Assembly (NCBI GenBank): GCA_016875645.1
Contig: VGPE01000059.1
Coordinates: 1 to 13,271, forward strand
Source of the DNA: Chloroflexota bacterium
Lineage (GTDB): Bacteria; Chloroflexota; Limnocylindria; Limnocylindrales; CSP1-4
Direction of reading: 5' to 3'
Length of the DNA: 13,271 nt
Under the pieces are notes generated by a model that saw nothing but the letters and a program-made list of their open reading frames with translations, was not told where the DNA came from and made no database searches. Below, one piece after another: positions 6,325 to 13,264 of this stretch; the first letter of the stretch is position 1; each line of letters begins with the position of its first letter. The position numbers were made by a program, and so were the translations under genes.

Positions 6325-7551
6325 GTGAACGGTGGTGAACTGCTGGGCCACGTTGGCCTCCTTGCGGACGGCCCGGCGGTCCTTGGCCGTCCGGCGCGTG
6401 CCGGAGCGGGTGGTGTCTATGTGATCGAGCTGACGGCGCCGCTGCCGGCAGCCCCCCTCGACATCGCGCGCATCGGCAAGTGGATCGAGCGTGTGCCGGG
6501 CATTCGGCTCGACGGCGAGACGCCGACCTCGAAGCAACTTGCGGCCCGGCTGGCGGCGTTCTGGCTGCCGAGCCAGACCGTCCTCTTCATCGGGTCCTCC
6601 GCCGGTGCCATTGCCGCCCGCCTCCGGGCGCTCGATGCGCACGTCCCTGGCGATCCCAGGCCCCACGCCGCGGCGCAATGGCTCAAGGTGCTCCGGCCCG
6701 TGGCCCTGCGCGCCTGGTGGGCCGCAACCGACGCGCCCGAGGAGTACGAGGACGCCCTGATGGAGGCGCTCACAGAGACTGTGGGCGCCCAGGAGCGGGC
6801 GGGACTCCCGGACCAGCAGGTGATTCTGCCGTGGGCGAACCTGCGCCGACCCGCGGGCGCCCGCAAGCAGACCGGCCTGACGGGCACCGTCATTCCGATC
6901 CCGCCGGTGGCCCCTCTGCCGCCCATGACCGTCGTCAACGTACCCCCGGGGGACGCCATCGGGGTTCCTGAGGCCCGAAACCCGGGCACCGTTCGCCGCA
7001 CCAACCTGGTTCCACCCCGACCCCGGGCGCCGCGGGAGCCGGCTGCGCCCAGGCCGCGCGGGCCGAAGCTCTCGCCGACGGCACGACCCGCCGCGGAGCC
7101 CGTCCACCTCACGGCCGACGGCCTGGAGCGCATGCGGGCCGAGCTGAGCGAGTTGACGACGGTCCGGCGGGCGCAGGTGATCGAGCGCATCGTCCGGGCG
7201 CGCGAGCACGGCGATCTCAAGGAGAACGCGGACTACACCGCCGCGCGCGAGGAGCAGTCGTTCCTCGAGGGTCGCGTCCAGGCGCTCGAGGAGCGCCTGC
7301 GGCTCGCCGTCGTCGTCGAGGCGCCTTCCGAGGCGCATCGCGTCGTGATCGGCTCCCGCGTCACGACCGACTTCCTCGACGAGCTCGTCGTCTACGAGAT
7401 CGTCGGCTCGGACGAGGCCGATCCCGCCAGGGGCCGCATCTCGAATGTGTCACCGGTCGGGCGAGCACTGCTGGGCAGGTCGGTCGGCGATGAGGCGGTG
7501 GTCCAGACGCCCCGCGGCGAAGCGCGCTACCGCGTCGTGGCGATCGAGTGA
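6325..7551 (+). CDS. GIY-YIG-like domain fused to GreA-type transcription elongation factor
   Basis: A 408-residue two-part protein. Residues about 1-174 resemble a GIY-YIG fold: GVY (30-32), LFIG (87-90), Arg99/Arg101, PHAAAQWLKVL with His114, an acidic helix EEYEDALMEAL including Glu142, and a closing PWANLR (169-174) with Asn172. A Pro/Arg-rich linker of about 85 residues follows. Residues about 260-408 are a full GreA/GreB module. The N-terminal coiled coil starts at LTADGLERMRAEL. Its tip, GDLKENADYTAAREEQ, carries Asp297 and Glu300, the acidic pair that in GreA reaches into the RNA polymerase secondary channel to promote transcript cleavage. An FKBP-like C-terminal domain (NVSPVGRALLGRSVGDEAV) completes it. 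Typical GreA is about 157 residues, so the N-terminal half is an addition. The GTG at 6325 is the first in-frame start; no clear ribosome binding site is seen, so translation may be leaderless. Confidence 0.85.
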   Translation: MNGGELLGHVGLLADGPAVLGRPARAGAGGVYVIELTAPLPAAPLDIARIGKWIERVPGIRLDGETPTSKQLAARLAAFWLPSQTVLFIGSSAGAIAARLRALDAHVPGDPRPHAAAQWLKVLRPVALRAWWAATDAPEEYEDALMEALTETVGAQERAGLPDQQVILPWANLRRPAGARKQTGLTGTVIPIPPVAPLPPMTVVNVPPGDAIGVPEARNPGTVRRTNLVPPRPRAPREPAAPRPRGPKLSPTARPAAEPVHLTADGLERMRAELSELTTVRRAQVIERIVRAREHGDLKENADYTAAREEQSFLEGRVQALEERLRLAVVVEAPSEAHRVVIGSRVTTDFLDELVVYEIVGSDEADPARGRISNVSPVGRALLGRSVGDEAVVQTPRGEARYRVVAIE

Positions 7552-7553
7552 TC

Positions 7554-7572
7554 GGCCCCGCGAACCGGGGTC
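7554..7572. terminator. Short hairpin between convergent genes
   Basis: CCCCG (7556-7560) and CGGGG (7566-7570) pair around a 5-nt loop, extendable by a G-U and a G-C pair, in the 43-bp gap between two converging genes. It could act as a bidirectional terminator, but it has no T-run on either side. Confidence 0.25.
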
Positions 7573-7594
7573 TGGAGCAGCGCCCCGGCGGGCC

Positions 7595-9256
7595 CTAACG
7601 AGCGACCACCGGCAGTACCAGGTGCGACGGATGCTCGGCGGTGTGCAGCACGGTCTGGCGCGCCGGGCGCATCTGGGAGGAATCCTCGCGGAGCAGCGCG
7701 CCGGTATTTGGATTGCAGTCAAAGCGCGGGAAGTTGCTGCTGCTGATCTCGACACGGATCCGGTGGCCGGCCAGGAAGACGTTGCCGGTCACCATCAGGT
7801 CGATCTCGTACCGCTCCACGCGCCCGGCCTCGAGGAGGCGCGGCTCCGTGCCGCCATCCCGCCAGCGGGCGCGGATGATGCCGTCGCACAGGTTCATCGC
7901 GAAGCCTGACGGACGCACGTCGACCAGCTTGGCCGTCCAGTCCGTGTCGGGGCCGTCGGTGGAGGCGTAGAGGACCACCTTGATCGGGCCGGCCACCACC
8001 AGATCCTGCTCCAGCGGCTCGCTGCTGTAGACCAGCACGTCCGGCCGCATCTCCACGTCTCGCTGGTCGTACGGGCCCCACGGGACGATCTCGGGCTGGC
8101 AGCAGTTGGGGCCGCCCCTGGTCGGGACCGGGTAGCGCGGGTCGTAGGTGTACGTGTCGGCCGGCTCGTGGGCGTCCGGTCGGGCCGGCGAGAGGCCACC
8201 GTCGCCGATGACGGTGTTGGCGTGGCCGCCGGAGTGGAGGTACCACTCGCGGGGCTCGGTGCCCGACAGCGGCCAGGTCGCTGAGTCGCGCCACTCGTTG
8301 GCGCCCATGAGGAAGATCTTGACGGGCGGCTCGCGGTCCACGCCATTGTCCTGGTCACGCAGCCAGCGGTCGAACCAGCGCAGTTCGAGGGTCGCGAGGT
8401 CCAGCATGGAGCCGTTGCCGAAGTCCACGCCGCCCGTGATGGGCGACAGGCTGAGCGAATGCGGCCACGGCCCGACGACGACGCGCGAGGCCCCGACGCC
8501 CCCAGCCCCCCGGGTCCGGTACGCCTCCCACGACGTGAACGTGTCCGACGAGTAGAGGTCGTACCAGCCGCCGAGGACGAGGGCCGGCGCGCGGGCGCCG
8601 CCGAACTGGGCGTCGAGGTCGGTCTTCGCCCACCAGTCGTCCCGGCCCTCGTGCGCGATCCAGTCGCGCCAGTGGGGGATGTCGGTGCCCGCATTCAGCG
8701 CCGCCTCCGCGACCGGCAGGTGGCGGAACTGCTCCACCCAGTCCTGGTTGTCGAGGCGCTGGCGCGTCCGGCCGCTGGTCCGGGTGCCCCACATCAGCAG
8801 CACGCCCAGGTTCAGGGCGCCGCCGCGGTAGACGAGGCCGCCGTGGAGCTCGGTCGCCATGACGGACGGCACGATCGCCGAGAGGTGCGCCGAACCGAGG
8901 GTGGCGCTGGACCATTGCACCCAGCCGTCGTAGGAGCCACCCGTCATGCCCACGCGTCCCGTGGACCACGCCTGGGCGCCGATCCATTCCTGGGTGTCGA
9001 AACCGTCCTCCGCCTCGTTGCGGAACGCCGTGTAGACGCCCTCGGAATCGAAGCGCCCTCGCGCGTCCTGCGTCACGACCGCATACCCCTGGTCCGCCAG
9101 ACGCCGGGCGTGCTGCTCGATGGCGATCCCACTGTTGTCATACGGAGTCCGGATGAGGACGGCGGGGAACCGGCCCTCGCCCTCGGGACGGTAGATGTCG
9201 GTGGAGAGGCGGACGCCGTCGCGCATTGCGACGGGCTGGTTGACAAGAAGTCGCAT
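7595..9256 (-). CDS. CocE/NonD-family serine hydrolase (X-Pro dipeptidyl-peptidase S15 type), copy 2
   Basis: An alpha/beta-hydrolase of the S15/CocE group, whose members hydrolyse esters or release X-Pro dipeptides. From ATG 9256 it has 553 residues. The nucleophile elbow is GGSYDG with Ser108, the acid is Asp233 in GGWYD, and the base is His266 in GPWPHS. The helical cap lies about residues 130-220. The C-terminal half is the PepX_C jelly-roll, with GHRIRVEISSSNFPRF near the end. No signal peptide is seen, so it should be cytosolic. The frame is open up to 9760, but ATG 9256 has AGGAGG 10 nt upstream and aligns with the start of its paralogue. The upstream paralogue ends 14 bp before it, so both should be one transcript. 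The substrate cannot be read from sequence; cocaine-esterase activity should not be assumed. The stop is TAG. Confidence 0.93.
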   Translation of the reverse strand: MRLLVNQPVAMRDGVRLSTDIYRPEGEGRFPAVLIRTPYDNSGIAIEQHARRLADQGYAVVTQDARGRFDSEGVYTAFRNEAEDGFDTQEWIGAQAWSTGRVGMTGGSYDGWVQWSSATLGSAHLSAIVPSVMATELHGGLVYRGGALNLGVLLMWGTRTSGRTRQRLDNQDWVEQFRHLPVAEAALNAGTDIPHWRDWIAHEGRDDWWAKTDLDAQFGGARAPALVLGGWYDLYSSDTFTSWEAYRTRGAGGVGASRVVVGPWPHSLSLSPITGGVDFGNGSMLDLATLELRWFDRWLRDQDNGVDREPPVKIFLMGANEWRDSATWPLSGTEPREWYLHSGGHANTVIGDGGLSPARPDAHEPADTYTYDPRYPVPTRGGPNCCQPEIVPWGPYDQRDVEMRPDVLVYSSEPLEQDLVVAGPIKVVLYASTDGPDTDWTAKLVDVRPSGFAMNLCDGIIRARWRDGGTEPRLLEAGRVERYEIDLMVTGNVFLAGHRIRVEISSSNFPRFDCNPNTGALLREDSSQMRPARQTVLHTAEHPSHLVLPVVAR

Positions 9257-9266
9257 GACGCGGGGG

Positions 9267-9273
9267 CCTCCTA
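9267..9273 (-). promoter_or_regulatory. Overlapping stop codon and ribosome binding site between the two hydrolases
   Basis: On the - strand the TAG stop of the upstream hydrolase (9273-9271) overlaps by two bases the AGGAGG (9272-9267) of the downstream one. Ribosomes finishing the first gene would stop on the second gene's binding site, which favours translational coupling. Confidence 0.65.
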
Positions 9274-10944
9274 CCTGACCGCCGAAATCACCGGCAGCAG
9301 AACGTGGGACGGGTGGGCAGCCGCATGCACGACGGTCTGGTGCGCCGGCCGGACCTTGCGCTCGCGCCCGATCGGTCCGCCGGTGTTGGGATTGCGGTCG
9401 AAGCGCGGGAAGTTGCTGCTGCTGATCTCCAGGCGGATCCGGTGGCCCTTCTGGAAGACATTGGCCGTCGCCATCAGCTCGATCTCGTATTCGAGGACGG
9501 CACCGGGCTCGATCGGCCGCTCGCGGTCGAAGCCCTGTCGGAACCGGGCGCGAATGATGCCGTCGCACAGGTTCATCGCGAAGCCCGATGGGCGAACGTC
9601 CACCAGCTTGGCCGTCCAATCCGTGTCGAGACCGTCGCTGGCGGCATACAGGACGACCTTGACCGGCCCGATCACCTCCACGTCGCGCTCCAGCGTCGCG
9701 CTGGTGTAGACGAGCACGTCGGACCGCATCTCGACCGCGCGCTGGTCGTAGGCACCCCACGGCACGATCTCGGGCGAGCAGCAGTTGGGCCCGCCGCTGG
9801 TCGGGACCGGGTAGTCGGGGTGGTAGAGGAAGCGATCGGCCGGCTCGTCACCGGGCCGCTGCGGCGAAAGCGTGCCGTCGCCCAGCAGCGTCGCCGCCGA
9901 GCCGCCGGAGTGCAGGTACCACGGCTGCCACTCGGTGCGCGCCAATGGCCATTCGTGCTCGTCCCGCCACTCGTTCGCGCCCATCACGAAGATCCTGGCC
10001 GGCGGCTCGTCCTCCACGCCGTTGCGAACGTCGCGCAGCCAGCGGTCGAACCAACGCCGCTCGAGGAGGTCGAGATCGAACTGCGACCGTTCGCTGAAGT
10101 CGACGCCGCCCGCGTGGGACGACCCGGAGAGCGAGTGGGGCCACGCGCCCATGACGAGCTGGCTGGCGCGCGCGGCTGGTGTTGCGCCACGTTCGCGGAG
10201 CAGGGCGAACTGGCGCGGCGAGTCGTCCGCGTAGACGTCGTACCAGCCGCCCATCACGATCGCGGGCGCCTCGATCCGCGCGAGGCGCGCCTCGGGATCG
10301 ACCCCGCGCCAGTAGTCGTCGTTCGTCGGCTGCGCCAGCCAGTCGCGCCAGAAGGGCAGGTCCTGAGCGGCCTCGCTGGCCGCGTCCTCGAGCGGCAGCC
10401 TCCGGAAGGCGTCGACCCAGTCGATCTCGGTGATCGTCTGCATCGTCCGGCCGCTGGTCATGAGGCTCCAGGTCAGCAGCACCCCGATATTGAAGGCGCC
10501 GCCCCGCCACATGAGGCCGCGGTACAGGTCGGTCGCCATGACGCGTGGCACGATGGCGTCCAGGCCGGCGGGCGCCTCGACTGCCGCCGTCCACTGCGTC
10601 CAGCCGGAGTACGAGCGGCCGGCCATCCCGATCCGGCCGTTGCACCACGGCTGTGAGCGCAGCCACGCGATCGCGTCGACGCCGTCAGGGCCCTCGTTGC
10701 GGAACGGCTCGTATTCGCCGAGGGAGTCGAATCGGCCGCGGACATCCTGAAGCGCGACGGCGTAGCCCGCGTCGGCGAGTTGGGCCGCCTTCGCGCGCTG
10801 CCAGGCGAGCGTGTTGTCATAGGGGGTGCGCAGCAGGACGGTCGGGCGCGGCTCGTCGCCGGTGGGCAGGAAGAGGTCGGTGGCCAGGCGGACGCCGTCA
10901 CGTGTCTGGAAGCCGACATTGGATCGAAGCCGAAAGCCGGGCAC
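9271..10944 (-). CDS. CocE/NonD-family serine hydrolase (X-Pro dipeptidyl-peptidase S15 type), copy 1
   Basis: Paralogue of the next gene, 557 residues from GTG 10944. The catalytic residues are in place: Ser111 in GRSYSG, Asp at about 236 in GGWYD, and His at about 270 in GAWPHS. It has the same cap and C-terminal jelly-roll (GHRIRLEISSSNFPRF). The two products share an unbroken run of 28 identical residues in the C-terminal part, starting DTDWTAKLVDVRPSG, so they arose by tandem duplication. GTG 10944 is chosen because GGGAGGG (10960-10954) lies 9 nt upstream and the protein then begins directly with the family's N-terminal strands. The frame stays open to 11358, but that extension encodes a different, broken gene. 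It is probably cytosolic, with no signal peptide. Substrate unknown. Confidence 0.93.
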   Translation of the reverse strand: MPGFRLRSNVGFQTRDGVRLATDLFLPTGDEPRPTVLLRTPYDNTLAWQRAKAAQLADAGYAVALQDVRGRFDSLGEYEPFRNEGPDGVDAIAWLRSQPWCNGRIGMAGRSYSGWTQWTAAVEAPAGLDAIVPRVMATDLYRGLMWRGGAFNIGVLLTWSLMTSGRTMQTITEIDWVDAFRRLPLEDAASEAAQDLPFWRDWLAQPTNDDYWRGVDPEARLARIEAPAIVMGGWYDVYADDSPRQFALLRERGATPAARASQLVMGAWPHSLSGSSHAGGVDFSERSQFDLDLLERRWFDRWLRDVRNGVEDEPPARIFVMGANEWRDEHEWPLARTEWQPWYLHSGGSAATLLGDGTLSPQRPGDEPADRFLYHPDYPVPTSGGPNCCSPEIVPWGAYDQRAVEMRSDVLVYTSATLERDVEVIGPVKVVLYAASDGLDTDWTAKLVDVRPSGFAMNLCDGIIRARFRQGFDRERPIEPGAVLEYEIELMATANVFQKGHRIRLEISSSNFPRFDRNPNTGGPIGRERKVRPAHQTVVHAAAHPSHVLLPVISAVR

Positions 10945-10957
10945 GTGCGCTGACCCT

Positions 10958-10978
10958 CCCCTGCTGACCAGACAGGGG
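10958..10978 (-). promoter_or_regulatory. Inverted repeat touching the ribosome binding site of hydrolase copy 1
   Basis: CCCCTG and CAGGGG (10978-10973 and 10963-10958 on the - strand) can form a 6-bp stem with a 9-nt loop. Its 3' arm runs into the AGGGGAGGG ribosome binding site before GTG 10944, so folding could limit initiation. It could equally be chance. Confidence 0.25.
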
Positions 10979-11094
10979 TCATGGTGGCAGGCAGGCGAGC
11001 ATGCGATCGCCCGGAAACAGCAGAACAGCCCCCGGGGAGGGAATTCCGGGGCGTTCCTGCGAGGGGTGGGCCAGGGCGGGGCTCGCGGCGCGGG

Positions 11095-11277
11095 CCATGC
11101 GCGATCGGAGTCGGCGGTGGCGATGATCTTTTCCAACACGGTCCACCGCTCTGCCTCGTCGGCGATGATCCGCGCCCGGGCCGGCAGGTCCGCGCCGATC
11201 GTCCGCTTGAGGTGGAAGGTGAATCGCGGCTCGGCCGACAGGTTGGCGAGCCACGCGCGCCGCGTGGGCATCGGCAT
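11095..11277 (-). pseudogene. Remnant of a deazaflavin (F420)-dependent nitroreductase-family gene
   Basis: About 60 codons read as MPTRRAWLANLSAEPRF, then FTFHLKRTIGADLPARARI and ADEAERWTVLEKI. I recognise this as the middle-to-late part of the small nitroreductase/quinone-reductase family that uses F420-type cofactors (typical motif: W-x-ANL-x-P-x-FT-x-HLK, then ADLPARA and a D-E-x-ER helix). The N-terminal half, with its GRRSG-type segment, and the C-terminal SPLVEV end are absent in all frames I checked. The remnant is in the same open frame as hydrolase copy 1 but ends about 150 bp before that gene's start. It is therefore a decayed fragment and not a fused domain. The family call rests on memory of motifs only. 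Confidence 0.45.
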
Positions 11278-11358
11278 TCCACGCCGCTTCGCTGCCGCGG
11301 CCGCATCGCTGCGCGAATCACGCCGTGAGCGCTTCCCGGGCTGCTTCGGCGCGAGCAT

Positions 11359-11406
11359 GGCCCATGAGCTGGCCCATCAGCCGGCCCATCAGCCGGCCCA
11401 TCAGCC
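11359..11406. repeat. Four tandem 12-bp repeats
   Basis: The unit GGCCCATCAGCC occurs at 11371-11382, 11383-11394 and 11395-11406 with no mismatch. A diverged first copy, GGCCCATGAGCT, lies at 11359-11370. Because 12 is a multiple of three, it reads in frame as a four-residue repeat on either strand (GRLM on the - strand), but no believable gene contains it. Slipped-strand expansion is the simplest origin. Confidence 0.85.
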
Positions 11407-11411
11407 CGTCT

Positions 11412-11501
11412 TGAGCGCCGAGGGCGTGAGACCGACCCCGAAGATCCGCGCCCTCCCACGGTGACCCGGACGATCCGCCGAACTGAGCGCCCAGAGCGTG
11501 A
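11412..11501. repeat. 18-bp imperfect direct repeat pair
   Basis: TGAGCGCCGAGGGCGTGA (11412-11429) and TGAGCGCCCAGAGCGTGA (11484-11501) agree at 16 of 18 positions and lie 72 bp apart (start to start) in the gene-free stretch. They may be protein-binding sites or traces of a local duplication. Confidence 0.5.
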
Positions 11502-11700
11502 CGAGCGGCGGCATGGCCCGCCCACTGGCCTGCCTGGACTCTGCGGGTGGCTCCCCCGCTCCGTGTGCGTGTCAATGCCACGCTGGCCCGGCCACCAGGA
11601 GGCGACGATCATCGAGGGGCCGTGCTCGCCGACCGCTCCCGGAGTGTGACGGCAGCCTCCACAGCCCTGGGAGCGCGGTCCCGCCCACGCTTCCGGACGC

Positions 11701-12381
11701 CTACTCCACGTACTGGAGCGGCGTCACCGCGAAGTCGTCCGGGAGGCGGACGCCGGTCGCGTGATTGGGGCAATAGCCGTTGGGAACCTTGTCCAGGTAC
11801 TGCTGGTGGTAGTCCTCGGCGAAGTAGAACGTGGGCGCCGGGGGCCCGACGATCTCGGTGGCGATCGTGCCGTAGCCGGCGGCCGTGAGCCTGGCCTGGT
11901 ACATCGCCTTCGAGGCCTCGGCGGCGGCGCGCTGCGCCTCGTCCTGGACGAAGATCGCGGACCGGTACTGCGTCCCCACGTCGTTGCCCTGGCGCATCAC
12001 CTGCGTCGGGTCGTGGTTCTCCCAGAAGACCTTGAGCAGCTGCTCGTAGCTGGTCCTGGCCGGGTCGAAGACGACGCGGACAGCTTCGGCGTGTCCGGTC
12101 ATCCCCGTGCACGACTCCCGGTACGTCGGATTGGGGGTGGTGCCGCCCTGGTATCCGACCGCCGTGGTCCAGACGCCCGGCTGCTGCCAGAACGTCTTCT
12201 CCTCGCCCCAGAAGCAACCCAATGCGAACTCCGCAATCTGGAAGCCCGCCGGATAGGGCCCCGCGATCGGGGTGCCGAGGACCGTGTGCGGCCGCGGGTC
12301 GAGGATGGGAGTGGACCGGCCGGGCAGCGCCCGGTCGGCCGAGGGAATCCGGAGCGTGGCTGGATCGCTGAAGAACCTCAT
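11701..12381 (-). CDS. msrA: Peptide methionine sulfoxide reductase MsrA
   Basis: Reduces the S-epimer of methionine sulfoxide in proteins, repairing oxidative damage in the cytoplasm with thioredoxin as usual reductant. The 226-residue product has the catalytic FALGCFWGEE (Cys56), TPNPTYRESCTGMTGHAEAVRV, the substrate-site block WENHDPTQVMRQGNDVGTQYRS (to residue 141), YFAEDYHQQYL and the resolving Cys204 in GYCPNH. The second recycling cysteine found in E. coli MsrA (in its GVCLP segment) is Arg here (GVRLP), so this is a two-cysteine type. The N-terminal extension of about 48 residues before the core matches the longer E. coli-type enzymes. ATG 12381 has no ribosome binding site but has TAGACT 7 nt upstream, pointing to a leaderless transcript. 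No msrB is adjacent. The stop is TAG. Confidence 0.97.
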   Translation of the reverse strand: MRFFSDPATLRIPSADRALPGRSTPILDPRPHTVLGTPIAGPYPAGFQIAEFALGCFWGEEKTFWQQPGVWTTAVGYQGGTTPNPTYRESCTGMTGHAEAVRVVFDPARTSYEQLLKVFWENHDPTQVMRQGNDVGTQYRSAIFVQDEAQRAAAEASKAMYQARLTAAGYGTIATEIVGPPAPTFYFAEDYHQQYLDKVPNGYCPNHATGVRLPDDFAVTPLQYVE

Positions 12382-12388
12382 GTCGACC

Positions 12389-12394
12389 AGTCTA
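12389..12394 (-). promoter_or_regulatory. -10 element of a leaderless msrA transcript
   Basis: On the - strand TAGACT fits the TANNNT pattern and ends 7 nt before the msrA ATG. Absence of a Shine-Dalgarno sequence supports initiation at or next to the start codon. The -35 region is not convincing. Confidence 0.55.
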
Positions 12395-12414
12395 CGAACG
12401 GCCGTGACGATGCG

Positions 12415-12443
12415 ATGACACGGGCCTGATCGACGGGCACAAT
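12415..12443 (+). promoter_or_regulatory. Promoter of the 12450 gene, leaderless
   Basis: ATGACA (12415-12420; five of six matches to TTGACA) and CACAAT (12438-12443; four of six matches to TATAAT) are separated by exactly 17 bp. The -10 ends 6 nt before GTG 12450. There is no Shine-Dalgarno sequence, so the transcript probably begins at the start codon. Confidence 0.6.
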
Positions 12444-12449
12444 GGACGC

Positions 12450-13160
12450 GTGGACGAACCCGCGGGCACGTCTGACCGCCGCGGCGACCTTGCCGTTGAC
12501 CCGCGCGCCCTCCAGATCCTCGCCACCGAGCACTGGAGCCTGCTCTCTGCGCGATCGCTCGCCTACAACGAAGCGTTCACGAGGGCCGGCATGTTCCTCA
12601 CGTTCGTCTCGATGTCGTTCGTCGGCCTCGCGCTCCTCGCACAGGCGACCGGTTTCACGCCCGACTTCCTGCTCATCACGGCGGTCGTGCTCGGTTTCGA
12701 CCTGGTCATCGCGCTGGTCACATTCATGCGGGTGGGAGCGGCCAATCTCGAGGACACCCTCGCCATGCAGGCGATGAACCGGATCCGCCACGCATACCTG
12801 GAGATCTCGCCCGGGGTTGCGCCCTACCTGACGCCCGGGACCACGGATGACATAGCAGGTGTCCTCCGCTCGTACGGCTACGGCGATTCGGGACCCCAGT
12901 CAGTCCTCGGCAACATCCTGTACGGCCTGTCGACGTCGCTCGGTCTGGTCGCGCTGGTGACGGCGATGCTGGTCGGGCTCCTCGGGGGCGTCGTCGCGAT
13001 CGCGTCGGGGGCCGCGACGCTCGGCGCCATCGCCGTCGGTGCGGTCGCGGGACTACTCGCTCTCGTGCTGCTCATGGGATTCGCCTACAGGGCGGCGATG
13101 CGGGCCCAGGCGAACCTGGAGGTCAGATTCCCGAGCACGACAGACGAGCGAACGACCTGA
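12450..13160 (+). CDS. Conserved four-helix membrane protein, unknown function
   Basis: A 236-residue protein resembling uncharacterised proteins I have seen in Actinobacteria and Chloroflexota, with the signature LQILATEHWSLLSARSLAYNEAF (about 21-43) just before the first membrane segment. Hydrophobic helices lie at about 46-66, 72-93, 150-178 and 181-207. The loop between helices 2 and 3 is soluble, with MNRIRHAYLEISPGVAPYL and an acidic DDIAGVLRSYGYGDSG. The pattern of paired helices around a conserved soluble loop suggests an inner-membrane sensor or scaffold, but there is no catalytic motif and no function is proposed. GTG 12450 is chosen because the promoter positions it exactly; an upstream ORF start at 12442 is in another frame. 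It is divergent from msrA, with 68 bp between the starts. Confidence 0.8.
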   Translation: MDEPAGTSDRRGDLAVDPRALQILATEHWSLLSARSLAYNEAFTRAGMFLTFVSMSFVGLALLAQATGFTPDFLLITAVVLGFDLVIALVTFMRVGAANLEDTLAMQAMNRIRHAYLEISPGVAPYLTPGTTDDIAGVLRSYGYGDSGPQSVLGNILYGLSTSLGLVALVTAMLVGLLGGVVAIASGAATLGAIAVGAVAGLLALVLLMGFAYRAAMRAQANLEVRFPSTTDERTT

Positions 13161-13232
13161 CGGGCGCTGGCGCGCGGGGCTCCTGCCCGCTCGAGGCGGC
13201 GTGCCCTCGCCGATGCCGCTCCCCCGCCGGCC

Positions 13233-13264
13233 CTCGCCGGGCGAGCGCGGCGGCTCCGCCGCCG
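13233..13264 (+). terminator. GC hairpins downstream of the four-helix membrane protein
   Basis: Two adjacent inverted repeats lie after the stop at 13160: CTCGC (13233-13237)/GCGAG (13241-13245), and the perfect CGGCGGC (13248-13254)/GCCGCCG (13258-13264) with a 3-nt loop. The first 70 bases after the stop hold nothing else recognisable. No T-run is visible before the window ends at 13271. Confidence 0.3.

Larger units (their letters stand above)
10979..11700. other. Long gene-free stretch between hydrolase copy 1 and msrA
   Basis: Apart from the nitroreductase-like remnant (11095-11277), the tandem 12-bp repeats (11359-11406) and the 18-bp imperfect repeat (11412-11501), I see no gene here. 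The open frames present have Arg/Gly/Ala/Pro-rich translations with no motif, as expected of shadow frames in GC-rich DNA. No convincing promoter for the hydrolase pair was found in it. The region looks like a site of past deletion or rearrangement. Confidence 0.5.

Noticed and set aside
7595..9760. 721-residue form of hydrolase copy 2 starting at 9760
   Set aside because: The extra N-terminal part is a shifted frame of the upstream paralogue. ATG 9256 has AGGAGG upstream and matches the family N-terminus.
9271..11358. 695-residue fusion of a nitroreductase-like segment with hydrolase copy 1
   Set aside because: The nitroreductase part lacks both ends, about 50 codons of meaningless sequence separate the two, and a good ribosome binding site sits 9 nt before GTG 10944.
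11359..11406. CRISPR array
   Set aside because: The 12-bp units are directly adjacent without spacers and no cas genes are present.
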